DNA of 31,377 nucleotides from contig JASHPV010000065.1 in assembly GCA_030037875.1 (NCBI GenBank), positions 1-31,377 on the forward strand. Direction: 5' to 3'. The DNA comes from Thermoplasmata archaeon. GTDB taxonomy: Archaea; Thermoplasmatota; Thermoplasmata; Lutacidiplasmatales; UBA184. The notes under the pieces were generated by a model. It was not told the origin of the DNA. It did no database searches and worked only from the letters and a program-made list of their open reading frames with translations. The position numbers and the translations under genes were made by a program. Of the stretch, positions 14,175 to 21,686 are shown piece after piece. Every line of letters starts with the position of its first letter. Position 1 is the first letter of the stretch.

Positions 14175-15239
14175 TTACATTGTGCGGTGGACGAGCTTGT
14201 CTCCCACTTGCTCGAGCAGCTTCTTGGCCCCCGGCCGGAGCGACGTGCTCTTCCGGATTCTTTCGAACGCGCGCGCTGAGAGCTCGGAGATTTTGTGTTC
14301 GGAATATTCGAGACTTCCCGTGGAACGGATCAGCTCCTGCGCGGCTCGGACGCGAGCCGGGGCGGCCGCCGGGTTCCCCAGGACCTCCTGGAGGAGGGCG
14401 CGGCCGACCGGGTCGGCCCTCGCCCACGCGGTCACGACGAGCAGTGTGCGTTTCCCCTCAATCAGGTCGTTGGCGCTCTTTCCGATATCGGCCTCGGCAA
14501 GGCCGGCTCCGAGCACATCGTCGCGAAGCTGAAACGCTACCCCCAAGTCGGTGCCAATGGACTCTAGGTCGGCGAGAAGTTTAGGAGGGGCACCTCCAAG
14601 CATGGCCCCCAGCCTCAGGGGCCCCGCCACGGTATACTCGGCGGTCTTGCGGCGATGCACCTCCATCACATCCTCTTCTCGGACCCGGTCGATGGGGAGC
14701 GCCCCGTTGCGGACGTCCAGCAGCTGACCGTACGCGGTCTCGCGCGTCATTCGCACGTACTCGTTCATGGCTTGGAGGCGACGAGGGCCCGGCACCTGGC
14801 TCCTCAGTACCGCGTCGACGGTGAACGGTTCTTGCAGGTCGCCGAGCGTGATACCCATACCGACCCCGTAGTCGGCGCTCGAACCGAGCAGTCGTTCGTC
14901 ACCGTGCTGCGTGGCGAGCAGCCGATGGACGGACGAGCCTCCGCGTCGCTCCTCCGCGTGGTCGATGATGTCATCGTGGATGAGCATCCAGCTTTGGAAG
15001 TGCTCGATGCCGGCCGCCGCACTTAGCGCCGGACCGGGTTCTAGCCCAGTGACTACGTGAAACCCGGCCAAGACGAGGAGAGCCCGGAGCCTCTTCCCAC
15101 CTCGGAGCGTGAATTCTTGCAGCACCGCCAGAGCGTCGGCCACCGGAGTGCTACCGGCGGATCGGCGCGCTTCGGAATAGGATCGAGCGATTTCCTGCTC
15201 GATGCGTGGAAGCCACTTGGCCAGACGCTCGAACTCCAC
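14175..15239 (-). CDS. idsA: Polyprenyl (geranylgeranyl) diphosphate synthase
   Basis: This 354-residue trans-prenyltransferase extends allylic diphosphates with isopentenyl diphosphate for archaeal lipids. GGKRLRALLVL is the isopentenyl-binding region. The first Asp-rich motif is HDDIIDHAEERRGG, and the second is QLRDDVLGAG with the DDxxG form common in archaeal enzymes, followed by IGKSANDLIEGKRTLL. The fifth residue before the first motif is Trp, an aromatic that fits a GGPP-length product. The GTG start at 15239 is 26 bp from a TATATTTAA box. The open frame continues far upstream on this strand, but only as the antisense of the TPR gene. Confidence 0.93.
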   Translation of the reverse strand: MEFERLAKWLPRIEQEIARSYSEARRSAGSTPVADALAVLQEFTLRGGKRLRALLVLAGFHVVTGLEPGPALSAAAGIEHFQSWMLIHDDIIDHAEERRGGSSVHRLLATQHGDERLLGSSADYGVGMGITLGDLQEPFTVDAVLRSQVPGPRRLQAMNEYVRMTRETAYGQLLDVRNGALPIDRVREEDVMEVHRRKTAEYTVAGPLRLGAMLGGAPPKLLADLESIGTDLGVAFQLRDDVLGAGLAEADIGKSANDLIEGKRTLLVVTAWARADPVGRALLQEVLGNPAAAPARVRAAQELIRSTGSLEYSEHKISELSARAFERIRKSTSLRPGAKKLLEQVGDKLVHRTM

Positions 15240-15260
15240 ATCCGCGCCTCGACGGCTGAG

Positions 15261-15269
15261 TATATTTAA
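15261..15269. promoter_or_regulatory. Single TATA box for two divergent leaderless genes
   Basis: TATATTTAA is centred at 15265, 26 bp from the minus-strand GTG of the prenyl synthase (15239) and 26 bp from the plus-strand ATG of the TPR protein (15291). No other AT-rich element is present in the 51-bp gap. The symmetric spacing suggests one bidirectional TBP site with two leaderless transcripts. Confidence 0.7.
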
Positions 15270-15290
15270 CCTCGGGACGTGGCCGGAACC

Positions 15291-16418
15291 ATGCCGGCTC
15301 CGGCGTTCAGCGAACTCGTCGGACAGCTGACCGAAGCCTTCGGCCAACACCCCGACGCGATGCGTCCCACGCCAGAAGGTTTTCTGCTCAAAACGACAGA
15401 TGATTTCCTCTACGCTTTCCTCGAGGACCCCGCCCAGGTCTCCCTCTCGATCGTCCAAGGTCTGCTTCGCGAGGTGGAGGACCGACCGTCTCGACTCGTG
15501 GTCTTCTCCCCGGGCCGGCTTCCGCTCGCTCTCACGGCGGAGCTGGCCGCAAAGGGGGCCACGGTCGTGGACGGTGCGCGATTCCACGAGCTCGTGATCG
15601 GGCTCAATCTCGGAAGCTATCTCGGCGAGGAACCCCGCGCCGTCCCGGAACGTCCCGGTACCCGCCAGCTGCCGAGCGCTCGTCAGCTCGACGAGGTTGT
15701 GGTGCGGGCCCGGACCTGGCTCGACTGGGGGGTCCCTGCGCTGGCGCTCCGATTCTTCCGCCAGGCTCTGGAACTGAAGCCGGAGTTTGCACCGGCCCGA
15801 AACGGGGTGGCGCGATCCCTTCTGGCGCTGGGGTTGACCCCCGACGCGCAGAAGATCTTCCACGAGGTGCTCGAGACGTGGCCCGACAACCTCGAGGCTC
15901 GAGTTGGCCTCGCGGCGGCCGCCGGAGCGTCGGGAAAACCCGGGGAGGAGATAGCGATCTATCGGCAGTTGATCGAAGAGGACCCGAAACGGACGGAGGT
16001 CCGGGCGAACCTCGTCGCGGCCCTCGTCGACGCGGGTCGCTGGTCCGAAGTGGCACCCGAGCTCAAGGTCATGCTGAGCGCTTCTCCGGAAGATGCACGG
16101 CTCCGCTTCCTGCATGGAGCCGCACTGGAGAAGACCGGGCACGAGGTCGAGGGAAAGCGGGAACTCGAGCGGGCCCGGGCCCTCGGATTGGAGTTTGAAA
16201 CGGAGCGCGCCCTGAGCCAGCATTTGGGTCTGCCCGCCCCTGTCCGGCCGGCCGGCGGGCCCCGACGAGTCGTCGTATCGACCCCTGGTAAAGTCACCGG
16301 GGCCCCGGCAGCCGGTAGCCGGCCCGAACCTAGCCGAAGGAAGAGGCGGAAAGTCCGTCGGACACGTTCTGCGTCAGCGCCGCGTCGCCCGTCGCGACGG
16401 CGAGGCAAGGCTAAGTAA
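15291..16418 (+). CDS. TPR protein with highly basic C-terminal tail
   Basis: This 375-residue protein has three parts. An N-terminal alpha/beta domain (about 5-112) contains strands LVVFSPGR and ATVVDGARFHELV. It vaguely recalls restriction-endonuclease-like folds, but I cannot assign it. TPR-like helical repeats span about 141-290, with A, L, G and P at TPR positions (for example LALRFFRQALELKPEFAPA). The last 45 residues are almost only Arg, Lys, Ser, Pro and Ala (RRKRRKVRRTR) and could bind nucleic acid or ribosomes. There is no signal or membrane segment. ATG at 15291 is chosen from the TATA spacing over a GTG at 15279. The function is unknown. Confidence 0.8.
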   Translation: MPAPAFSELVGQLTEAFGQHPDAMRPTPEGFLLKTTDDFLYAFLEDPAQVSLSIVQGLLREVEDRPSRLVVFSPGRLPLALTAELAAKGATVVDGARFHELVIGLNLGSYLGEEPRAVPERPGTRQLPSARQLDEVVVRARTWLDWGVPALALRFFRQALELKPEFAPARNGVARSLLALGLTPDAQKIFHEVLETWPDNLEARVGLAAAAGASGKPGEEIAIYRQLIEEDPKRTEVRANLVAALVDAGRWSEVAPELKVMLSASPEDARLRFLHGAALEKTGHEVEGKRELERARALGLEFETERALSQHLGLPAPVRPAGGPRRVVVSTPGKVTGAPAAGSRPEPSRRKRRKVRRTRSASAPRRPSRRRGKAK

Positions 16419-16538
16419 ACGCTCGAGCCGGCGTGGCCGCCGGTGCTTCACCGTGGAAAGGGCACCCGTGATCAGTGCCCTCCACCACGATGTAGTGGGC
16501 GTGAAATCAGGTACGCGCTTGAAGGGTAGGGACGTATC

Positions 16539-17225
16539 GTGAGCGGCCGTTACCAGCCCTACGCCTACAGCTACACCGCCGGGCCCCGTATCTCTGCCCA
16601 GCGCCCCCTGAGCACGTCGCCCACCGAAATCGTCCATATCACCATCGCCGCCCTTGTGCTCACGTTCGACTTCGTCCTCCTGTACGGAGGACTTGCCCTC
16701 TACCCGCTCAGCGCGGAGCTCACCATCATCGCCACGTGCGCTGTGGCGACGCTCACGGGGTTCGTGGCCCACGAAATGGCCCACAAGATATCCGCTGAGC
16801 GGCGCGGTTACTGGGCTGAATTCCGCCTATCCCCTATCGGACTCGTCATTTCGGTGATTACCGCTGCCCTCGGCTTCTTGTTCGCCGCGCCCGGCGCCAC
16901 GATGATTGGCGGGATGGCTCGACCTGAGGACTGGGGGAGGACGAGCCTCGCCGGGCCGGCCACCAACTTCGTGTTCGGTATCCTGTTCCTCGGCGCGGCG
17001 TTCGTGACCGCTCTATCTCCCTCCGGGGGTCTCCTATCCTTTCTGCTCCTCTTCGTGGGCTTCATCAACGCCTGGTATGCCACGTTCAACATGATCCCGA
17101 TCGGCCCGTTGGACGGGGCGAAGGTATGGCGGTGGAGCAAGTCAGCGTGGGCGGCTTCCTTCGTGGCCTTCGCCGTGCTCGCCGCCATCATGGCCTACTT
17201 GTTCTACGTCGTGGCGGCGGTCTGA
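16539..17225 (+). CDS. Membrane metalloprotease, M50 (site-2 protease) family
   Basis: This 228-residue protein has about six hydrophobic segments and the two M50 signatures. The zinc site is HEMAH at 78-82 in the second membrane segment. The second is NMIPIGPLDGAKVW near 184-197, with the third zinc ligand Asp. Such enzymes cleave proteins inside the membrane. No PDZ or CBS domain is present, so it is a minimal member. The start is GTG at 16539, giving a short Tyr-rich cytosolic head. The 120 bp before it contain no clear TATA box. The MBL-fold gene follows after 26 bp, suggesting co-transcription. The substrate is unknown. Confidence 0.88.
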   Translation: MSGRYQPYAYSYTAGPRISAQRPLSTSPTEIVHITIAALVLTFDFVLLYGGLALYPLSAELTIIATCAVATLTGFVAHEMAHKISAERRGYWAEFRLSPIGLVISVITAALGFLFAAPGATMIGGMARPEDWGRTSLAGPATNFVFGILFLGAAFVTALSPSGGLLSFLLLFVGFINAWYATFNMIPIGPLDGAKVWRWSKSAWAASFVAFAVLAAIMAYLFYVVAAV

Positions 17226-17251
17226 ACCCACCGGGTTAGGGAGGGACGTTT

Positions 17252-18181
17252 GTGACTCCCGCCCGTATCGAGGAGCTCGGGGCAGACCGCTTTCAACTTG
17301 ACCTCGATTTTCGCGACGTAGAGGGCCTGATCGCCAGCTACGCCCTCCCCGGGCCTGAGGGGTGGACGATCGTCGAGACGGGGCCCACGACCTGCCGAGA
17401 CCACCTGCGGGAGGCCGTTCGGGCGGCGGGTATCGATGCCAACGAGGTCGATCGCGTGCTCGTGACGCACATCCACCTCGACCATGCGGGGGGACTTGGG
17501 GCGGCCGCAGAGCTCTTTCCGCGGGCGACGCTGTATGTCCACCGCGACGGGCTTGCACACATGCTCGACCCGACGAAACTCGTCGCGAGCGCCCGGCGGG
17601 CGTGGGGTGCGGCCGCAGACCCGCTTTGGGGACCCATACTGCCCGCGCCGGCGGCCCGACTCGTTGCCCTATTGGGAGGGGAGCGGTTGCCGCTGAAGGA
17701 CGGTAATCTGCTCGTTGTCAACACCCCGGGACACGCCCGACACCACCTCTCCTTTTTCGATGAACCGACCCGGTCCCTCCTGACGGGCGACGCCGCGGGG
17801 GTGCACTTGGAAGGGACCGACCGCGTGCGACCCGCCCTCCCTCCGCCGGACCTCGACCTCGAGGCGTTGTTGGCGAGCGTGGACCGCATGCAGGAGCTGA
17901 GTCCTTCCCGGCTGCTCTACACCCACTTCGGTCCCCGGGGCGACGGCGTTCAGGCTCTTCGGGAGTATCCCCCGATCGTTCTCCGTTGGCGGGAGGTCGC
18001 GTTGGCGGCTGCGCGAGAGGAACCCTCCGTGGAGCACATCGCGGATGCACTCGAGCGGTCCGAACGGGAAAATGCCCCAGCGGATTCCGCTTCAGACGAA
18101 CGCCCTGACCTCATCTCGGGGACCGCGATGGCCGCGCAGGGACTCCTTCGGTACTTCCGAACTCGAGGTCTGATACCCTGA
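17252..18181 (+). CDS. Metallo-beta-lactamase fold hydrolase
   Basis: This 309-residue soluble protein has the MBL fold. THIHLDHAGG at 72-81 supplies the HxHxDH zinc ligands, a further His lies in NTPGHARHHLSFF near 160, the bridging Asp is in LLTGDAAGVH near 178-187, and a late His is in LYTHFGPRGDG near 225. This set matches glyoxalase-II-like or quinolinase-like hydrolases. The C-terminal region (about 240-309) is helical. The substrate cannot be told from sequence. The start is GTG at 17252, 26 bp after the M50 gene, and an MFS transporter follows 29 bp after the stop, so the three probably form one transcription unit. Confidence 0.85.
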   Translation: MTPARIEELGADRFQLDLDFRDVEGLIASYALPGPEGWTIVETGPTTCRDHLREAVRAAGIDANEVDRVLVTHIHLDHAGGLGAAAELFPRATLYVHRDGLAHMLDPTKLVASARRAWGAAADPLWGPILPAPAARLVALLGGERLPLKDGNLLVVNTPGHARHHLSFFDEPTRSLLTGDAAGVHLEGTDRVRPALPPPDLDLEALLASVDRMQELSPSRLLYTHFGPRGDGVQALREYPPIVLRWREVALAAAREEPSVEHIADALERSERENAPADSASDERPDLISGTAMAAQGLLRYFRTRGLIP

Positions 18182-18210
18182 CCTCTCCCGCCAATCCTCC
18201 GAACCGCAGC

Positions 18211-19440
18211 TTGACTCCGGCGCTCGCGTTGTTCGGGGCCCGGATTGTCTACGCATTCAACTGGTACAATGTCGGAGCCGTCCTGTCGCTCATCGGAACG
18301 TCACTGCACGCTAACGTCGCACAGTTGGGCTACGTCTTGGGCGCGTTCCTTGTTGGCGTGGGCGGCTTCCAGGTCCCCGCGGGCGTACTCGACCTGTGGT
18401 GGGGGTCGCGCCGGACCGCGTTGAGCGGCCTGTTGGTGATGGGAGCCGCCGGAATCGCGTCGGCCTTTTCAACGCAGATCATCGACCTCGTCCTTCTGCG
18501 ATTTCTCGCCGGCGTCGGCGCGGCATTCTTCTTCTCGCCAGCCTTGAGCTTGGTCTCCTCATACTTTCCACCGGGCCGTCGGGGGCCGATCATCGGCCTG
18601 TACAACGGCGGATTCAGCCTAGGGGGAGCGGCAGGGGTCACGATCGGGGCCGCCGTTGGTCTTCGGTTCGGCTGGCCGTTCGCTCTCGGGGCGGGCGGCG
18701 TTGGTCTGTTGGTGATGGTTCTGTACAACTGGTTCGTACTTCCCCGGGGATCGGCCGCACACCCCGACCGAGACCGGCCCCGGGTACTTCCCGTGGTGCG
18801 GCGGGTGCTTAGGTCCCGATCGATTTGGGCACTATCCCTTGCGCTCACCGGTTTCTGGGCGGCGGTGTACATTGTGGCGCAAGATTTCGTGCTCTTTGCC
18901 TCGAAAGTCCACCCGCTATGGGGAACGCAAACGGCCGCCAACGTAGCTACCGTCTTCATCGTCATGTCCTTCCCCGGGGGACCCTTGGGGGGGTGGCTCG
19001 CTGAACGAGGGTGGGACCGTCGATGGTTGCTGGTGACCTTCGCGGTCGGGGAGGGAATTCTGGTGACCAGCATTCCCTTCCTCGGGCTAGACCTCAGTGC
19101 GGGACTCTTCGGCCTTTTGGGCCTGCTTGACGGTATCGTGTTCGCCGTGCTCTATCTCATCCCATCGTATCTCGAGGAGAGCCAGGGGCCCGGGCTCGCC
19201 CTCGGGATAGCTGTGGTGAATTCCATCCAAGTTTTGCTAGGGGCCCTGTGTGCCGTCGTTTTCGGCTACATCGCGGCAATTTCCGGATTCACTGCGGCAT
19301 GGATTTTTGCAGGAGTGCTCACACTCGCGCTAGTTCCCCTCGTATTCCTCGTAACTCCGAACCGGGCCGGCACCCCCCTCTCAGCGGGACCGGGGGATTC
19401 TGGTAGAAGCGATTCGCCCCTGGGGATACGTCGACACTAA
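18211..19440 (+). CDS. MFS transporter
   Basis: This 409-residue protein has about twelve hydrophobic segments in two halves joined by a charged loop (AAHPDRDRPRVLPVVRRVLR, about 185-204). The N-half loop LDLWWGSRRTALSG resembles the MFS signature between segments 2 and 3, and the C-half has GGWLAERGWDRRWLL at the equivalent site. PPGRRGPIIGLYNGGFSLGGAAG is typical of segments 4-5. The start is TTG at 18211, 29 bp after the MBL-fold stop. No better start precedes the first membrane segment. The substrate is unknown, though it may move the product or substrate of the adjacent hydrolase. Confidence 0.85.
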   Translation: MTPALALFGARIVYAFNWYNVGAVLSLIGTSLHANVAQLGYVLGAFLVGVGGFQVPAGVLDLWWGSRRTALSGLLVMGAAGIASAFSTQIIDLVLLRFLAGVGAAFFFSPALSLVSSYFPPGRRGPIIGLYNGGFSLGGAAGVTIGAAVGLRFGWPFALGAGGVGLLVMVLYNWFVLPRGSAAHPDRDRPRVLPVVRRVLRSRSIWALSLALTGFWAAVYIVAQDFVLFASKVHPLWGTQTAANVATVFIVMSFPGGPLGGWLAERGWDRRWLLVTFAVGEGILVTSIPFLGLDLSAGLFGLLGLLDGIVFAVLYLIPSYLEESQGPGLALGIAVVNSIQVLLGALCAVVFGYIAAISGFTAAWIFAGVLTLALVPLVFLVTPNRAGTPLSAGPGDSGRSDSPLGIRRH

Positions 19441-19485
19441 GGTCGTCGGGCGGTACCGAGGGAAGGTTGGCTCCGTCCGGGGAGC

Positions 19486-19493
19486 TTTTAGTA
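19486..19493 (+). promoter_or_regulatory. TATA-like box of tRNA-Gln
   Basis: TTTTAGTA is centred about 28 bp upstream of the tRNA 5' end at 19518, in the gap after the MFS gene. Position and composition fit an archaeal tRNA promoter. Confidence 0.55.
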
Positions 19494-19517
19494 TCGTCCC
19501 CGGGTGGGGACGCCCGC

Positions 19518-19590
19518 AGCCCCGTGGTGTAGTGGCCAAGCATGCTGGCCTTTGGAGCCGGCGACAGCGGTTCGAATCCGCTCGGGGCTA
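19518..19590 (+). tRNA. tRNA-Gln (anticodon UUG)
   Basis: A 73-nt cloverleaf is visible. The acceptor stem pairs AGCCCCG with CGGGGCT, with discriminator A at 19590. The anticodon stem CTGGC/GCCGG closes the loop CTTTGGA with anticodon TTG, which reads CAA glutamine codons. The T arm AGCGG-TTCGAAT-CCGCT is perfect. There is no intron and no encoded CCA. In archaea this tRNA is normally charged first with Glu and then amidated by GatDE. It marks the border between the dense core region and the glycan-type region. Confidence 0.95.
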
Positions 19591-19612
19591 CCTTCGCGCC
19601 CCGCTGGCGAGC

Positions 19613-19686
19613 GCGGCTCCTCACGGCTGCTGCAAAGTTTGCGGGGGGAAGGACTAGTCTGTCGACTAGACGCCGTCCGGAGCCGC
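19613..19686 (+). ncRNA. Candidate structured RNA downstream of tRNA-Gln
   Basis: No gene covers 19591-19889. Within it, GCGGCTCC (19613-19620) pairs with GGAGCCGC (19679-19686), and just inside ACGGC (19623-19627) pairs with GCCGT (19672-19676) across a 2x2 loop. The interior holds CTAGTC-TGTC-GACTAG (19654-19669) and a small GCAA-AGT-TTGC hairpin near 19631-19642. The nested pairing totals about 19 bp plus the small hairpin. It does not fold as a tRNA (no T arm in either direction) and lacks an H/ACA tail. It begins 22 nt after the tRNA and could be co-transcribed. It may be a new RNA, or GC-rich chance pairing. The rest of the gap, to 19889, shows nothing clear. Confidence 0.4.
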
Positions 19687-19889
19687 ACGAGGTCTCCCGC
19701 GAGTGTCGGGCCGAAGAGCCCTCGATGCCACGACTCAAGATAGGCCGGCGGCGAAATAAGTCAGGATTCGGATTCGGGACGCGCGGGTCACAAGATCCGT
19801 ATGGCGGAGCACCGTAGAGAATAAGACCGAACACACGTCAGGTCCATGGGCCATCTTGTGATTGTCTTGAGACCGACCCGGAACGCGAC

Positions 19890-20990
19890 ATGAAAGTCCT
19901 GTTTGTCGGCGCCCAACTCGACAAGGGAGGAGGAGAGGCGTTCCAATCCCTCCAGCTTTTCCACGAGCTTAGGAAATCGGTCGACGGAGAATACCTCTGT
20001 CTCCGTTCGGTCGGGCCCCACTATGACTTACTCGAGCAGGAAGGGATTCGGGTTGTGGGTCGCCTACGGATGCCGCAAGGAATCTGGGACCTTCGCTCGG
20101 CCATCCGAGAGAAGCGCGGAGATTGGGATATCGTGCAGGTCTTTGACGTCTATTTCGCCTTGCCGGCGGTATACCTCGCGCGCGCCTACCCGAGGACCGT
20201 GCTCTTCGGTATAGACCCTATCACAGAACTCGGCTGGCGGTACAAATCGTTGGGTTACGGCGTGGCCAAGCTCGGACTACCTGTGCTCCTTCGAGAAACG
20301 AACCTGGTCGTCAACTCCCCGGCACTTGCGGTGAACTATCTCCGGTACTCACCGATCTTCATTCCGAACGGCGTCGACTGTGGTCGTTTCGACCCGCTCC
20401 CGGAAAAGGCGGAGGCGCGCCGGCTCCTGAACCTCGACCCTAAGGCACGGATCATCCTTTGGCTGGGCAAGGCCATTTACGCGAAGCGCATCGACTGGCT
20501 GTTTGAGACGCTGCGCAGGATTCCGGATTCCCTCGTGGTGGCGGTCGGAGGATACAATGAGGAACATTACGGCGACCGGTACCTCCGTGACATCCAAGCT
20601 CAGTACTCGGACGTCGCGGCCCGCGCGAAGTTTATGGGGGAGGTTCCCGACGCCCAGCTCGCTCTCTACTTCGCTGCGGCGGACGTGTTCGCATTTCCGT
20701 CCCGCTTTGAGGGGATGCCGAACGCCCTCATGGAGGCGATGGCGGCCGCTCTCCCGGTCGTGGCGTCGGACATCCCTCCCCATCGGGTTCTGATTCGGCC
20801 CGGCGAAAACGGTTTTCTCGCCCAGGACCCGGTCGAGTTCGCGGAGAAGGTCTCCGCCCTGCTCAATGATCCTGACCTAGCTTCCCGGGTCGGCGCAAAG
20901 GCGAGGAAGGTCGTGCGCGAGGAGTTCACATTCGACCGGGCCTGCCGCCGCTACCTGGACCTCTATCGGCAGCTCATCGCGCTCTCGTAG
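19890..20990 (+). CDS. Glycosyltransferase, family 4 (GT-B fold)
   Basis: This 366-residue protein has the two-domain GT-B layout. The N-domain begins KVLFVGAQLDKGGGEAFQSL, a Gly-rich acceptor-side loop typical of GT4. The C-domain starts near 185 with RIILWLGKAIYAKRIDWL, and KFMGEVPDAQLALYFAAADVF leads to the E-x7-E donor site in FPSRFEGMPNALMEAMAA (about 270-287). VVASDIPPHRVLIRPGENGF follows. It would use a nucleotide sugar to build a cytosolic glycan. The start is ATG at 19890, and no TATA box is clear at 26 bp. It is the first gene of the glycan-type region, and a decayed copy of a similar C-domain lies at 22788-23058. Confidence 0.92.
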   Translation: MKVLFVGAQLDKGGGEAFQSLQLFHELRKSVDGEYLCLRSVGPHYDLLEQEGIRVVGRLRMPQGIWDLRSAIREKRGDWDIVQVFDVYFALPAVYLARAYPRTVLFGIDPITELGWRYKSLGYGVAKLGLPVLLRETNLVVNSPALAVNYLRYSPIFIPNGVDCGRFDPLPEKAEARRLLNLDPKARIILWLGKAIYAKRIDWLFETLRRIPDSLVVAVGGYNEEHYGDRYLRDIQAQYSDVAARAKFMGEVPDAQLALYFAAADVFAFPSRFEGMPNALMEAMAAALPVVASDIPPHRVLIRPGENGFLAQDPVEFAEKVSALLNDPDLASRVGAKARKVVREEFTFDRACRRYLDLYRQLIALS

Positions 20991-21686
20991 GTACGGCGTC
21001 CGGGGCACGGACCCGCCCTCCGGCGTGGACGCGGTCCGTTCCTAAGTGGCTGGTGCCCACCCTTTCTGGAACCCTGCCCCCCCGGGCTTACGTCACCCGC
21101 GGATAAGACTGGGCCGCAGTAGACGGGGCCGCAGACACGGACGTCGCTCAGTTCCTGGCAAGTGGCTGGTCGCGAGTGTGACGAAGTCGTACCCTTTGGT
21201 TGATCTATGTTTCGCGGCTCGCCCAGTTTCAAGAGTCGTTTGACGTCCCCGATTGGAACCGTGGTGAATCCCCATGAAGCCGGTTTTCCTTCAACAGACC
21301 TTCGTCGGAGTCGTTTGGACAGCCGGTTGAGCCGACCTCGAACTTCTCATCGTCTGGTTACACCGGTCCCCCGGGAGGAACTGAGGGACTTCAGACAAAA
21401 ATCGGACGATGCGGTTGAAGTTCGTGCAATCCGTTACGACCAAACCGGCCCAGAAACGGTTCGGACTGACCTTTGCCCCTTCATCAGTACAGTCCAAAGG
21501 ATCTCTCACAAACTCCGCTTTGTCCTGGCCGGTTTCGGCTGCCTCAGGGGCCCTCGAGGGAACGCTTCGCCGCGAGGAGTTAACCTCCCGAGATGCTAGA
21601 CGAGCGGGCTCGGATGGGTCAAGAAAGCTCTTTGAGGTCGACGTGACAACATGCCAACTCCGGGTGACAGATCTCGACAACTTCAC
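20991..21686. other. Gene-free 696-bp gap between glycosyltransferases
   Basis: No convincing protein is visible in any frame. Open frames here have irregular composition and no family resemblance. The stretch holds an inverted repeat just after the GT4 stop and an imperfect direct repeat, GTTCCTAAGTGGCTGGT near 21038-21054 and GTTCCTGGCAAGTGGCTGGT at 21151-21170. In a region as dense as the rest of this window, so long a gap suggests lost genes or an old recombination site. Confidence 0.5.
21007..21039 (+). terminator. Inverted repeat after GT4 gene
   Basis: ACGGACC (21007-21013) pairs with GGTCCGT (21033-21039), 16 bp after the GT4 stop codon. The loop is 19 nt and no T tract follows, so termination is only a guess. 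Confidence 0.3.

Noticed and set aside
15240..16223. Upstream extension of the GGPP synthase frame to 682 codons
   Set aside because: The extra 328 codons are the antisense of the TPR gene, and a TATA box sits between them and the real GTG start.
19725..19817. 30-codon frame starting MPRLKIGRRRNKSG
   Set aside because: It has no TATA box at the right distance, only a weak purine run before ATG, and no recognisable family. It is too short to support.
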